64,000 bases of DNA from an uncultured Collinsella sp. (GCA_902489775.1 CABUBH010000005.1:6822-70821), one strand, 5' to 3'; counted from the first letter of the stretch, positions 1 through 9,184 are shown. Notes: generated by a model from the letters alone, not told the origin. Program-made: numbers and translations.

Positions 1-749
1 TCATTGTGTACACGGGGCGAGATGGTCAGGATGCCGTCGCTCACACGCGGGGCGGATGCGAAGCGGCCCGTCGACTTCCAAATAGTCTCAGGCTTGGACT
101 CGCTGGGCGACTGACGGTAGCAGTACGAATCGTTACTCGTCTTGGTGCCGCCGGACGAAGGCATCTTATACCAGATGACCGACGACCCATACGCCGTGAA
201 GAGCGGCGGATCGTAGTTTTCGCCACCGCGGTCGAGCTCGACAGCGTTGCCGGTAAGGGAGGAGCCTGCAAGGTTTTGCGCATAGAGTTTCCAAGACGCA
301 TTGGCGAAGTTCATCTCGACCCACGCGAACACGCCATCACCCGCGCGAACGTCATAAAACGCATAACCGGTTCCCTCAATGGGATCCTCAATAAGTGTGG
401 TAAGCGAGCCATCGCCCAGGTTGAGCACACCAAGCGTATTGGCATGCAGGGCAGAAGCAGGCGCCATCATCGCGGCAGCGTAGTCGCCATCGCAGTAGTA
501 CAGCAGCGTGCCCAGCGGCAGCGTCCACGAGGCCGCGGGCTCAAGATCGATATCAACAGCTTCGTACTCATCAGTGATCGAGACAATCTTCGAATCGTCC
601 TTGATAACCTGCGGCTCGCCAGCGGCGTCATCACTCGTGCCCGTTTTTTTCGAGCAACCGGCCAGTACGGCAGCAGCACCAGTAGCGGCGCCACCCAGCA
701 CAAAACCTCGACGCGTTATTCCATTCTTAAAGCGATCAGCGATGCTCAT
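1..749 (-). CDS. Tat-exported lipoprotein, partial (runs off left edge)
   Basis: The minus-strand frame is open from the ATG at 749 to the window edge, so the C-terminus is missing. The N-terminus reads MSIADRFKNGITRRGFVLGG, followed by a small hydrophobic stretch and LAGC. This is a twin-arginine signal (RRGF) with a lipobox, so the mature protein should be a lipid-anchored extracytoplasmic protein starting at Cys32. The visible remainder is rich in Gly, Asp and Trp, with short repeated blade-like units (for example SWKLYAQNL and SVIWYKMPS), which suggests a beta-propeller; that fold is inference. Its ATG shares one base with the stop of the upstream TSCPD gene (TAATG), so the two are probably translationally coupled. 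Function unknown. Confidence 0.8.
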   Translation of the reverse strand, partial: MSIADRFKNGITRRGFVLGGAATGAAAVLAGCSKKTGTSDDAAGEPQVIKDDSKIVSITDEYEAVDIDLEPAASWTLPLGTLLYYCDGDYAAAMMAPASALHANTLGVLNLGDGSLTTLIEDPIEGTGYAFYDVRAGDGVFAWVEMNFANASWKLYAQNLAGSSLTGNAVELDRGGENYDPPLFTAYGSSVIWYKMPSSGGTKTSNDSYCYRQSPSESKPETIWKSTGRFASAPRVSDGILTISPRVHN

Positions 750-1012
750 TAGGCGATCTCTGCGCGAGCGGCCTCGATAGCGCGCGTAAGCTGATCGGCG
801 CAAGAGGTCTTTTTCATACCGCAGGTATTACCGGCGAGAACCTCGATTACGCGATCGGCGGGAGCGCCCTCGACCAGCCTGGAGATGGCCTTGAGGTTGC
901 CATCGCAGCCGCCAGTAAACTCGACGCCCAGCACCTTGCTGCCATCGTCAGAGAGATTGAGGTGAATATTGCGAGAGCATACACCCTGAGGCTTGTAGTC
1001 AAAACTAATCAT
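749..1012 (-). CDS. TSCPD domain protein
   Basis: This 87-residue protein has a conserved Cys pattern: GGCDGN near residue 36, NTCGMKKTSCADQL near residues 62-75 and an early Cys at 12. The motif TSCADQL matches the TSCPD-type domain (TIGR03905-like), usually found alone in small proteins or fused to ribonucleotide-reductase-like enzymes. The start has a good ribosome site (AGAGGGG a few bases upstream). The stop overlaps the start of the Tat lipoprotein gene. The biochemical role of stand-alone TSCPD proteins is not established; metal binding through the Cys residues is a reasonable inference. Confidence 0.75.
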   Translation of the reverse strand: MISFDYKPQGVCSRNIHLNLSDDGSKVLGVEFTGGCDGNLKAISRLVEGAPADRVIEVLAGNTCGMKKTSCADQLTRAIEAARAEIA

Positions 1013-1125
1013 TGAGATCCCCTCTCAGAAAGAAATTTCAGACGTCTATTATCCCCGCCTGGACCGACTTATTATCGCAAGCACCGATTCAACATCCTAC
1101 GATGCTTGGACTGGTGGGGGCAAGA

Positions 1126-2925
1126 TTAGCAGTCCGCACCCTGTACGTGGACCATGCGCTTCTCCCGATACATATTGTGGTCGGCGACGCGATATACATC
1201 GGCCAGCGTATTTCCAGCCGTCTCGACGGTCGCCACGCCAATCGATGCGCTGACCGTCAGGGTCTCATCGCTTACCGCGGCAAGACCGAGACGAAGATCC
1301 TGTTCCAGCCCGAGCGCAGACTCGTTGTCAGTATGGGGGCAAACCAGCAAAAACTCGTCGCCGCCAACGCGCATCGGCAGGTAATCCGCACCAGCCACCC
1401 GCCGCAGCACGGACGCCGTCCGTCGCAGCAGCTCATCCCCCATCTCGTGACCATAGATGTCGTTGGTCCGCTTGAGATAATTACAGTCCACCATAATCAC
1501 GCTCACCGGCAAGTCCTCGTTTACCAGGCTATCTCCACGCGATTCAAGATAGTTGCGGTTGCGAAGCCCCGTCAGTTTATCTTGGTATGACAGCTCCTCG
1601 GCATGCTTGACCATCGATATGTTGTGCGTCGCCACGACAACCGACTCCAGCCGGCCTTGCTCATCGCGATGCTGGGGGACAACCTGTAGCGAGTACCAAG
1701 CGCCTCGACAATCTCGCACCTCGGCAGCCAAGTATGGTACGCCCTCCATACGTTCACGAAGCGTACTTATATCTACGAGTCCCACAACCGCTTCGCGGCT
1801 TTCGGGGCTCACGATATCCCGGCAGACTGTGTCCATAAAGTCATATGCCTCGTTGTGCTCGGCGAATATCTTCGCTATCGCCGGCGACATATTGATTCCC
1901 TCGATCTCGAGGGTGTCGAGATGCAAAAGGAAGGTCGAATCGTAGATGGCGCTTATGGCATTGATAATGCCGAGCTGTTTATCCTTTTCGACCAAATTGC
2001 GGTGGTCAACGATATTTCGAGCCAACAGCACCACGACCCAAAACGCGAGGCACACCAAGACGCCGACGGCGACAAATGAAATCCTGTCAGACATGACCTC
2101 AGATTTGGGATAGAGCGCAAACAGGCGGTAGTCCTTATATGCCGCACGCACGGCGTACCATTTGTCTCCTCGATATTCGATGCGCGTCAGGCCATCTTCT
2201 TTCCATTCAACTCCTGTACTGGTGAGGAGTCGAGCGAGCGACACATCGGCATCGGCGCTGTTGGATGAGACAATCTCCGCATCCTCCATAACAAGCACCG
2301 TGGGGCCCTGGTGGAAGGTGTTGTTCGAAAGCACGTCGGCTATGGCATATGAATAGTCGTCCGCCGAATCGGAAACAAGTGAGCGGTATGCCAGGGCAAC
2401 GCCGTCGCCATACGGGACAGCACAGACGGCAAAAACGACACCACGGCGCTCAACGACAGTTGAGTAGGTCACTTTGGAACCTTGATACATCGATGCGACC
2501 GGCGAACAGGCCAGCTCCTCTCGCCACAACATGAGCGGATCGCGACCATCGATGTCGTAGTGGGCAGCCATATGGCCATCGGAGTCCATGACCATCAACC
2601 CCGAAAGGTTCTCGGCATGGACAAATTGCTCGACAAGGTCGTTGTTAACCTCAACGCGATCAGAGGACAGGAACGTCGCAAACGATTCGACCGCGGCGAG
2701 CAAATCGTGCGTCTCCTCGGTTTTTCTCCCCTGTTCGTAGCGGTCATATTTTTCGCAAGCGTTTTCCAAAAACACCATGGTTTCTTGGCCAAACCCAAGC
2801 GTTTTTTCGAGGCAGCGATGGGTTCCAACCGCATACAACAGGCCTAATAAGACAGCGCTGACAATAACGCCGACAGCTATGACGGTCAGAGTCTTTCGAC
2901 GCAAGCGGTGCTTGTCATTTGTCAT
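1126..2925 (-). CDS. membrane-bound GGDEF diguanylate cyclase
   Basis: The product is about 599 residues. An N-terminal membrane helix (about 11-32) is followed by an extracytoplasmic sensor region of about 260 residues, a second helix (about 295-318), a PAS-like segment and a C-terminal GGDEF domain. The intact active-site motif GGDEF starts at about residue 521, so it should make cyclic di-GMP from GTP. I see no RxxD inhibitory site just before GGDEF. I chose the ATG at 2925 because AGGAG lies just upstream and it overlaps the stop of the substrate-binding-protein gene (ATGA); an in-frame start further upstream would lie inside that gene. The overlap suggests the binding protein supplies the ligand signal to this cyclase. 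Confidence 0.88.
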   Translation of the reverse strand: MTNDKHRLRRKTLTVIAVGVIVSAVLLGLLYAVGTHRCLEKTLGFGQETMVFLENACEKYDRYEQGRKTEETHDLLAAVESFATFLSSDRVEVNNDLVEQFVHAENLSGLMVMDSDGHMAAHYDIDGRDPLMLWREELACSPVASMYQGSKVTYSTVVERRGVVFAVCAVPYGDGVALAYRSLVSDSADDYSYAIADVLSNNTFHQGPTVLVMEDAEIVSSNSADADVSLARLLTSTGVEWKEDGLTRIEYRGDKWYAVRAAYKDYRLFALYPKSEVMSDRISFVAVGVLVCLAFWVVVLLARNIVDHRNLVEKDKQLGIINAISAIYDSTFLLHLDTLEIEGINMSPAIAKIFAEHNEAYDFMDTVCRDIVSPESREAVVGLVDISTLRERMEGVPYLAAEVRDCRGAWYSLQVVPQHRDEQGRLESVVVATHNISMVKHAEELSYQDKLTGLRNRNYLESRGDSLVNEDLPVSVIMVDCNYLKRTNDIYGHEMGDELLRRTASVLRRVAGADYLPMRVGGDEFLLVCPHTDNESALGLEQDLRLGLAAVSDETLTVSASIGVATVETAGNTLADVYRVADHNMYREKRMVHVQGADC

Positions 2926-3794
2926 GATTCCGCTCCTTGCCCGCCCGTCGTCGCTCCTGCCTTGTAATTGTCCACAATGCGCTCTATCGTGCCGTCTCGA
3001 TCCATGTCGAACAGCGCGGTATTGAGGTTTTTGACGCACTCTCCCTCATAGGCAACATCAAATGCAACGCCCAGGTCAACCGTCATAACGTTGTCGGCAA
3101 ACACACGATAAACGCCGGGATACTGGGCGACGAGTCGATCAAGCGATTGAACGTCCGCCATCCAACAGTCGACATACCCTTTGGCGAGGGCGGCTTTGCA
3201 GAGCTCGGCAGAACCATACGATTTGATTTGCACGTCCGGCGAGATTTCCAGATCCCCTGCGAGCAATCGGCGTTCGCTCACCGAGCCCGCAATCACCGCG
3301 ATGGTCTTGCTTCCATCGAGATGCGCCAAGGACTTGATGCCACTCGTTTTCTTGGCGACAACCGAAACCGTCACGGTTAGATACGGCTCGGTCCAGTAAT
3401 ACTTATCCTCGCGATAACAGGGAGAATAATCACACCACAGGCAATCGATATCACCGTTTTTGAGCAGCCGGTCGCGATCGTTCCAGTCAATATCGACAAA
3501 CTGTGGCTTGAGCCCCGCGCGCTTGCAGGCCTCGCGGGCGATGTCGATATCGATACCGGCGTAATCGCCCGTGGTATCGACATACACATAGGGGTCGTTA
3601 TCCGTAACGCCGATTTTGAGTACCGGGAGGTCTTTGTCGGCTTCATTCGAGGAGGAAGAACTGCTTCGAACGGTATACGTCAGGGCGGCCACACAGGCGG
3701 CAACAAGGAGCATGAGCGTAAACGAGACGATGGCGGCTCGCTTGGTGCGTCCGGGCACGCGCCTCCCTTCATCGAAACAGCAGTCGGATTTCAT
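2922..3794 (-). CDS. membrane-anchored substrate-binding protein, family 3 (amino-acid type)
   Basis: The product is about 290 residues: a short cytoplasmic N-terminus, a hydrophobic segment (AAIVSFTLMLLVAACVAALT) and then a type-3 periplasmic-binding-protein domain (LKIGVTDNDPYVYVD, YAGIDIDIAREACKRAG, and VDCWMADVQ near the C-terminal lobe). There is no ABC permease or ATPase nearby; the only partner is the overlapping diguanylate cyclase gene (ATGA at 2922-2925). It may therefore act in sensing rather than transport (inference). The ATG at 3794 has a weak ribosome site; a GTG about 12 codons later, preceded closely by GGGAGG, is an alternative start. Confidence 0.8.
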   Translation of the reverse strand: MKSDCCFDEGRRVPGRTKRAAIVSFTLMLLVAACVAALTYTVRSSSSSSNEADKDLPVLKIGVTDNDPYVYVDTTGDYAGIDIDIAREACKRAGLKPQFVDIDWNDRDRLLKNGDIDCLWCDYSPCYREDKYYWTEPYLTVTVSVVAKKTSGIKSLAHLDGSKTIAVIAGSVSERRLLAGDLEISPDVQIKSYGSAELCKAALAKGYVDCWMADVQSLDRLVAQYPGVYRVFADNVMTVDLGVAFDVAYEGECVKNLNTALFDMDRDGTIERIVDNYKAGATTGGQGAES

Positions 3795-3820
3795 TGTATA
3801 CCCGGGGCTGATGCGGCAAT

Positions 3821-3853
3821 AAAAAAGCGCCTCACCCAAGATGGGCAAGGCGC
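3821..3853 (-). terminator. intrinsic terminator on the minus strand
   Basis: Read on the minus strand, a 12-bp stem (3842-3853 with 3827-3838) is followed by six T. It lies downstream of the large Ig-like surface gene and upstream of the binding-protein gene, so it would separate the two transcripts. Confidence 0.75.
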
Positions 3854-4030
3854 CAAAGGTTGAAATGCATCCGCAAGCGGTCGAATTAGGTTAATCCTAC
3901 TCGAAGTTCAGCTGCTCCAGGATGCGCCCCCGACCGCTGCCTCGTTCAGGCCGTTGGCGCCGACCGCGTCTCTGGCGGTTTCCGATGCGCCGCACTGCGC
4001 GCGACACACGGGCTGAAGTCTTTAACGCAA
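3854..4030. other. intergenic stretch without a recognised gene
   Basis: No convincing coding sequence is seen between the two hairpins. A minus-strand frame ends at 3897 with residues ILEQLNFE, loosely similar to the end of PurB (RLEQLEF), but the match is short and not supported further upstream. Confidence 0.4.
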
Positions 4031-4092
4031 AAGCCCCGTTGGTCAAACACGTTACCAACGGGGCTTGGACTGAAAGGTCGCGCTTAAACGAG
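4031..4092 (-). repeat. copy A of a 62-bp hairpin-bearing repeat, likely terminator
   Basis: An 11-bp stem (4033-4043 with 4054-4064) is followed on the minus strand by TTTTGCGTT, just past the stop of the Ig-like surface gene at 4102. The whole 62-bp block, including the 25-bp tail on the other side of the stem, aligns without gaps to 7632-7693. It probably terminates the surface-protein transcript. Confidence 0.65.
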
Positions 4093-4101
4093 AGGGGCGC
4101 C

Positions 4102-7100
4102 CTAACGCTCGAAACGTTTGCGCATAAGCGCGAAGGCAATCAGCGAAGCGCCGGCAACGGCCATAATAAGGGCGACGGCAAGGGCCTGGTCGCCCGTGTT
4201 GGCGAGCGCACCCTTAGTAGTCTTAGCAGACTTTTTGGTTACCTTGGTCGTCGTCTGCTGACCGGGCTGGGACGGCGTCGCGGGCTGAGTCGGCTCCCCC
4301 TTGCCCCCCTCGCCCGTCACCACGTACGTCGAGAAGTGGCTCGTGCGGAAGCAGAGGTAGTCCCCCTCGATCCACGTATCCATAGCCTGGGTGGAACCGT
4401 CCTCGGCAACGTAAAGCACCTTGAGATTAGTGAGGGCTTTCATAGCTGCGGTCATCTTGACACGGACGATGAAGGACATGCCATCGTAGTTCTCGATGGC
4501 CTCGCCATCCTTGAGAAGCTTGATATCGAGTTTCTCAGCAACCTTGGTGCTCCCCTGCTCAAGGCCGGAAATCGCAGCATTGGCGGCGTCGGAAAGGTCC
4601 GTCGGTTTCTCGACCACAAGAGAGATGTTGTTGTTCTGGGCAAAGCCGGCAGCAACATCGTTCTCGGCGCTTACGCTAACGTCCGTTCCGTCGCTACTCG
4701 CAACACCTGCGATGGTCCTCGCCGCTACGCTAACGGCGCAGGTCGCGGTTTTGTCGCCACAGGTGGCAGTGATTGTGGCTGTACCGGCCTTAAGCGGCGT
4801 CACGACGCCGTCTTTGACCGTGGCGACCGATGAATCGCTGGAGGTCCAGCTCACAGCCGCATCGTCTGCATCGGCAGGATTCACCGTTGCGGAGAGCTTT
4901 GCGGAGGCATCGCCCACAGTAAGGGACAGGCTCGTCTTGTTGAGTTCGACCTTCTGGACGGGATTGATAACGGTCACAGAAACGGTCTGGGAGAGCGACT
5001 CTGCTGTGATGACAAATGAACCGGAACCTGTCTTGAGAGCGGTAACGGTGTAGGAGCCATCGCCGTTGTCGACAACCTTAAATGCTTTCGAAGCGCCCGT
5101 GTCATCCAGAGCAAGCTTGGTCTCGTCGACATCACCCGCAAGGGCTCCGGCAAGAGAAACCTTTACGGTGCCTTCTTCGCCCTTCTTGAGGTTGAGGGCG
5201 CTCTGGTCGACCGCAAGATTTGTTGCGGGGTTGGAAACAGTCACAGCACAATCTTGAGAATAGTTTCCGTCTTCGGTCGAAGCAGTAATGGTTGCGGTGC
5301 CTTTGGAAACAGGCGTCACCTTTCCGGCCTGATCGACCGTAGCGACACTTTCGTTGCTGGACTTCCAGACAACTGTCTGGTTAGCTTCCGCGGGAACGAC
5401 CGCTGCCTTAAGCTGCTCGACTGCAGCGCCCACAAGCGCGACTTTCTGCTTATCAAGCGTGATACCCGTGGCAGGTTGAATAACCGTCACCTTGCACGCG
5501 GCACTATGATCGCCGTCCTCAGTGGTGACGGTGATCGTGGCGGCACCGGCCTTGACCGGGGTCACGACGCCGGCCACAACCGTGGCAACCGTAGGATCGC
5601 TCGACGACCAGGACACGTTCTTATTCGTTGCGTTATCGGGCTCAACCGTTGCGGTCAACGTCGAGGGTTCACCACCCACAGCAAGCTTAAGGTTCGCAGC
5701 GCTGAGTTTGACGCCCGACACCTTTACAACCGGAGTGGTTACCGTAATCGCATCCGTGGTTGCAGAGACCCCATCAACCGTTGCCGTGATCGTGGCATCA
5801 CCGTCACCGACAGCGGTAACAAGACCGTTAGCGTCGACGGTAAGGACGCTCTCGTTGGAAGAGGACCAAACAACTTGGCTGGCCTTGTCATCAGGGGAGA
5901 CCTTTGCCTTCAGCTGCTGAGTCGTGCCTTTATCCATGGAGGTTGAGTAGCTGTCCGCAATGGAAACCGCAGTCTTTGCAGGCTCCTCGCCAGGCTTGAC
6001 AACATGAACGGTCATCGTGTCGCAGAGACGACCACCCAAGTACATTGAAACCGTTGCATCGCCGTAACTATGAGGCACTAAATACCCCAAGTAACTGCCA
6101 CCACTAAACATCGGTCCTTTTACCTCGAGGACATCCGGATTATCTGAAGTGAAAGAATACTTTGCGCCGGCATAGGAGTCCATCAATTCCTCAGCGCTTT
6201 TACTCAGCACGCCCTTTGGATATTCAAACCCCCTGTCACATTCCAGCCAAAGCCAATCTTTGGATATACTATCTGAACTGACCTCACAGGGAAATGTATA
6301 ATCGCTCGACACAAACTTAGCCTTCGAAAGGCTCACTTCCGCAGGGTCGACAACCTCCATCTCAAAGGGATGGTCATTGCCAAGGCCATCACGAGCATGA
6401 GCCTTAACGGTGCCAGGCTTTATTGCCTTAAACGAGTTTTCACCACCGATAAGCTCAACGACATCGTTGCTTTCCAGAGAATAGGTTACAGCGCCAAAGT
6501 CCGCACCCCAATGTGCGCGCTGGCATGCCTTCAGTACTTCATTTGGAGAAACGTTGAGAATGGCAGTCAGATAATAGCTGTCCCCAACCAGCATCTTTTG
6601 CTTTTTGTTCCCACGCTCATTGAATCCGGGCTCCTGATTCTCGGTTACAACATCACATAGCTTCTTCGTCTCAACTTCACCGTTGCAATAGTCGACAAGA
6701 ACCTTGGCCTCTTTAGCATCTTTCGACAACGCCTCGAGTTGCAAAGAAGCGCTTAGCTCGGAAGTTCCATATGATGAATAATTCGAATTCACCCTTGCCT
6801 GGACTTTGGAATCCTTTGAGGGGTCTTCCTTAATAACAAAATATGTGGCCGCACGGCTCTCGTCCACGGGACGAACGTCAACTCTCCCCTCTAGTAATGC
6901 ATAATGCGTGTTCCCGCATTTTTGCGGACAATCATCCGTGTAACCCAGCGTTGCGGTGTTTGTTGTCGCACCAGATTGGTCGTAAGAAACGAAACTGACC
7001 TTAATTGGATTGACTTTAGCCACACTTTTAATCTTAAGAGAACCGTTTAAACTCTCGTCGGTCTTGCTCTTCAGGGTTATAGTCGTTGTGCCAACTTTGG

Positions 7101-7488
7101 TGGGGCTAATTGTCAATACCCAACTATGTGACTCATAACTTACCTTAGCGATATCCTCGTCAGACGATGTGATATCGATATCGCTAGGGTCAATGTGCGC
7201 CCATTCGTGATTTTTATTAAAAAAGGAAAGCCTTCCTTTCACCGTCTGTCCAACAGCGACATCAAATTCTGACCACACATCGCCTGTAGACGAATCGTAT
7301 GGGAGAAACGATGCACCCATGGAACCGTCCTGCGACTCCAGCATGACAGCATCCGCATGCGGAGCGGCCACCGTCAGCCCAAACGTTGCCGCCGTTAAAG
7401 CAACACAGATGCCTGTGGCTATCCTCCAAAACCCTTTTCCCATTCCCCTAAGTCCAATCTCTCGTGAAAAAACGCAGCATTCTCCCAC
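4102..7488 (-). CDS. LPXTG-type cell-wall protein with Ig-like (BIG2) repeats
   Basis: The 1128-residue surface protein has a signal peptide ending near AAPHADA, then a long N-terminal region of unknown fold. About four to five bacterial Ig-like group 2 domains follow, with repeated cores such as VVWSSSNESV, VSWSSSDPTVATV and VSWTSSDSSVATV. The end is a sortase signal: LANTG, a hydrophobic helix and RKRFER. It should be covalently linked to peptidoglycan; adhesion is the usual role of such proteins. Two starts are possible. The ATG at 7488 has AGGTG seven bases upstream; the ATG at 7443 would give a more typical signal peptide but has a poor ribosome site. An 11-G homopolymer lies 24 bases before the 7488 start and may control expression by slippage. 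Confidence 0.85.
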   Translation of the reverse strand: MGECCVFSREIGLRGMGKGFWRIATGICVALTAATFGLTVAAPHADAVMLESQDGSMGASFLPYDSSTGDVWSEFDVAVGQTVKGRLSFFNKNHEWAHIDPSDIDITSSDEDIAKVSYESHSWVLTISPTKVGTTTITLKSKTDESLNGSLKIKSVAKVNPIKVSFVSYDQSGATTNTATLGYTDDCPQKCGNTHYALLEGRVDVRPVDESRAATYFVIKEDPSKDSKVQARVNSNYSSYGTSELSASLQLEALSKDAKEAKVLVDYCNGEVETKKLCDVVTENQEPGFNERGNKKQKMLVGDSYYLTAILNVSPNEVLKACQRAHWGADFGAVTYSLESNDVVELIGGENSFKAIKPGTVKAHARDGLGNDHPFEMEVVDPAEVSLSKAKFVSSDYTFPCEVSSDSISKDWLWLECDRGFEYPKGVLSKSAEELMDSYAGAKYSFTSDNPDVLEVKGPMFSGGSYLGYLVPHSYGDATVSMYLGGRLCDTMTVHVVKPGEEPAKTAVSIADSYSTSMDKGTTQQLKAKVSPDDKASQVVWSSSNESVLTVDANGLVTAVGDGDATITATVDGVSATTDAITVTTPVVKVSGVKLSAANLKLAVGGEPSTLTATVEPDNATNKNVSWSSSDPTVATVVAGVVTPVKAGAATITVTTEDGDHSAACKVTVIQPATGITLDKQKVALVGAAVEQLKAAVVPAEANQTVVWKSSNESVATVDQAGKVTPVSKGTATITASTEDGNYSQDCAVTVSNPATNLAVDQSALNLKKGEEGTVKVSLAGALAGDVDETKLALDDTGASKAFKVVDNGDGSYTVTALKTGSGSFVITAESLSQTVSVTVINPVQKVELNKTSLSLTVGDASAKLSATVNPADADDAAVSWTSSDSSVATVKDGVVTPLKAGTATITATCGDKTATCAVSVAARTIAGVASSDGTDVSVSAENDVAAGFAQNNNISLVVEKPTDLSDAANAAISGLEQGSTKVAEKLDIKLLKDGEAIENYDGMSFIVRVKMTAAMKALTNLKVLYVAEDGSTQAMDTWIEGDYLCFRTSHFSTYVVTGEGGKGEPTQPATPSQPGQQTTTKVTKKSAKTTKGALANTGDQALAVALIMAVAGASLIAFALMRKRFER

Positions 7489-7500
7489 ACCTTAAAATTG

Positions 7501-7545
7501 GCTTAAGGATACCCCCCCCCCCGACAGTTACCGGCAAGGTAATGT
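7501..7545 (-). promoter_or_regulatory. candidate phase-variable promoter with 11-G tract
   Basis: On the minus strand a TTGCCG (-35-like) is followed by nine bases, then 11 consecutive G (7522 to 7512), then TATCCT (-10-like). The spacer is 20 nt, about three longer than optimal, so loss of a few G would bring the elements to normal spacing. The hexamers are weak matches; the G run itself is directly visible. Confidence 0.5.
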
Positions 7546-7631
7546 TTGTCAGATGTCTCAAATTATCGGCAAGCAGCACAGTTGACGCGCATATATCGCT
7601 GACGTCCAGCTTTCTAGGTGCGCTCATGCAC

Positions 7632-7693
7632 AAGCCCCGCTGGCAGAGCGAGCTGCGAGCGGGGCTTGTGTTGGAAAGTCGCACTCGAACGAG
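7632..7693. repeat. copy B of the 62-bp hairpin-bearing repeat
   Basis: The stem AAGCCCCGCT/AGCGGGGCTT (7632-7641 with 7658-7667) plus a 25-bp tail matches 4031-4092 in length and layout. It lies between the purB stop and the surface gene start. There is no T run on the minus strand here, so a terminator role for purB is uncertain. Confidence 0.55.
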
Positions 7694-7738
7694 GGCCGCG
7701 GAGAATTGATCGATTTGACTACCTCCCCGATCGGTCAA

Positions 7739-9082
7739 TTAGAACTCGAGCTGCTCCAGGCGATCGAAGACCGTGTCGATGCGGGTGAGGAAGTCCCACG
7801 GGTCAAAGATCTCGTCGAGCTTCTCCTGGCTGACGGTGCAGCGCGGATCGGCCTCGAGGCGCTCCTTAAAGGTAGGACCGGAGACGCAATCCTGCACCTC
7901 GTGCCACGTGGCCATGGCGTTTTCCTGCACGATGGCATAGGCATCCTCGCGGGTGATGCCTGTATCGACGAGAGCCAGCAGCACCTTGGAGGAGAAGATG
8001 AGGCCGCGGGTCTTGTTGAGATTGGCCATCATGCGGGCAGGGTACAGCTGCAGGCCGTCGATGACGCGGATGAGGCACTGGAACATGTGGTCAAGGGCGA
8101 TGAAGCTATCGGCCTGGGCGACGCGCTCGGCAGAGGAGTGCGAAATGTCGCGCTCGTGCCACAGGGCAACGTTGTCGAAGGCGACCTGGGCGTTGGACTT
8201 GACGATGCGCGAAAGGCCGCAGACCTTCTCCATAGTGATGGGGTTGCGCTTGTGCGGCATGGCGGAGCTGCCCTTTTGACCCTTGCGGAACGGCTCCTCG
8301 GCCTCGAGCGTATCGGTCTTCTGCAGGTTGCGAACCTCGGTCGCAATGCGCTCGCAGGTAGCTGCCGTGGTAGCGAGCACGCCGGCAAGGTAGGCGTGGT
8401 GGTCACGGCTGATGACCTGCGTAGACAGCGGATCGTGAACCAGACCAAGGTGCTCGCAGACATACTCCTCGACAAACGGCTCGATGGAGCTGTACGTGCC
8501 GACAGCGCCCGAGATGGCACCGAAAGCAACGTTCTTACGGGCGTCCTCAAGACGGTCCAGATCGCGCTTGAGCTCCCAGGCCCAAGAGCCAAACTTCATA
8601 CCGAAGGTCATCGGCTCGGCATGGATGCCATGAGTACGGCCGGCGCAGAGCGTGTTGCGCTCCTCGAAGGCGCGACGCTTGCAGATCTCGCCGAGCTTCT
8701 TGACGTCCTCGATGATAAGGTCGCAAGCCTGAGTGAGCTGATAGCACAGAGCCGTATCACCCAGGTCGGAGCTGGTCATGCCGTAGTGAACCCAGCGGCT
8801 GGGCTTGGGCTCGCCCTCGGGAACGTCGGCATCGATATACTCCTTCATGTTGGTCAGGAAGGCGATGACATCGTGGCGCGTGACTTCCTCGATCTCGTCG
8901 ACCTTTGCCTTCTCGAAGTTGGCGTGGTCGCGAATCCACTGGGCTTCGTCTTTGGAAATACCGATCTTGCCGAGCTCCGCCTGGGCCTCGCAGGCCAGGA
9001 CCTCGATCTCCTGCCAAATGGCGTACTTGTTCTCGAGGGAGAAGATGTGTCCCATCTCCGGGCGGGTATAGCGATCGATCAT
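7739..9082 (-). CDS. purB: adenylosuccinate lyase
   Basis: The 447-residue protein carries the fumarase/aspartase superfamily signature SSAMPHKRNP (residues about 268-277), and TSSDLGDTA and GRTHGIHAEP earlier. It catalyses two steps of purine synthesis: SAICAR to AICAR, and adenylosuccinate to AMP. The start ATG at 9082 has AAAGGAG seven bases upstream. The next purine genes of this window, purA and purD, are about 44 kb away on the other side of the origin. A TACAAT -10-like hexamer lies roughly 50 bases upstream of the start. Confidence 0.97.
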   Translation of the reverse strand: MIDRYTRPEMGHIFSLENKYAIWQEIEVLACEAQAELGKIGISKDEAQWIRDHANFEKAKVDEIEEVTRHDVIAFLTNMKEYIDADVPEGEPKPSRWVHYGMTSSDLGDTALCYQLTQACDLIIEDVKKLGEICKRRAFEERNTLCAGRTHGIHAEPMTFGMKFGSWAWELKRDLDRLEDARKNVAFGAISGAVGTYSSIEPFVEEYVCEHLGLVHDPLSTQVISRDHHAYLAGVLATTAATCERIATEVRNLQKTDTLEAEEPFRKGQKGSSAMPHKRNPITMEKVCGLSRIVKSNAQVAFDNVALWHERDISHSSAERVAQADSFIALDHMFQCLIRVIDGLQLYPARMMANLNKTRGLIFSSKVLLALVDTGITREDAYAIVQENAMATWHEVQDCVSGPTFKERLEADPRCTVSQEKLDEIFDPWDFLTRIDTVFDRLEQLEF

Positions 9083-9184
9083 AGCGGCTCCTTTTTGGTT
9101 ATTGGCACGTTGGTCGTAACTCGACTATTGTACCGTGCGCAGGTGCCCGTATGAGCTACGGGCATCAACCTAACATTTTGAGAT

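Noticed and set aside
3897..3930. Possible remnant of a purB 3' end (ILEQLNFE before a stop)
   Set aside because: Only about 20 bases resemble the true purB end, the codons are common, and nothing upstream matches.
7448..7738. Minus-strand frame reading through the G tract, which a one-base slip could fuse to the surface gene
   Set aside because: No ribosome site, composition unlike a gene, and it covers the hairpin repeat; a promoter effect of the tract is simpler.
7706..9154. Long plus-strand frame opposite purB
   Set aside because: It is the antisense shadow of a clear adenylosuccinate lyase.
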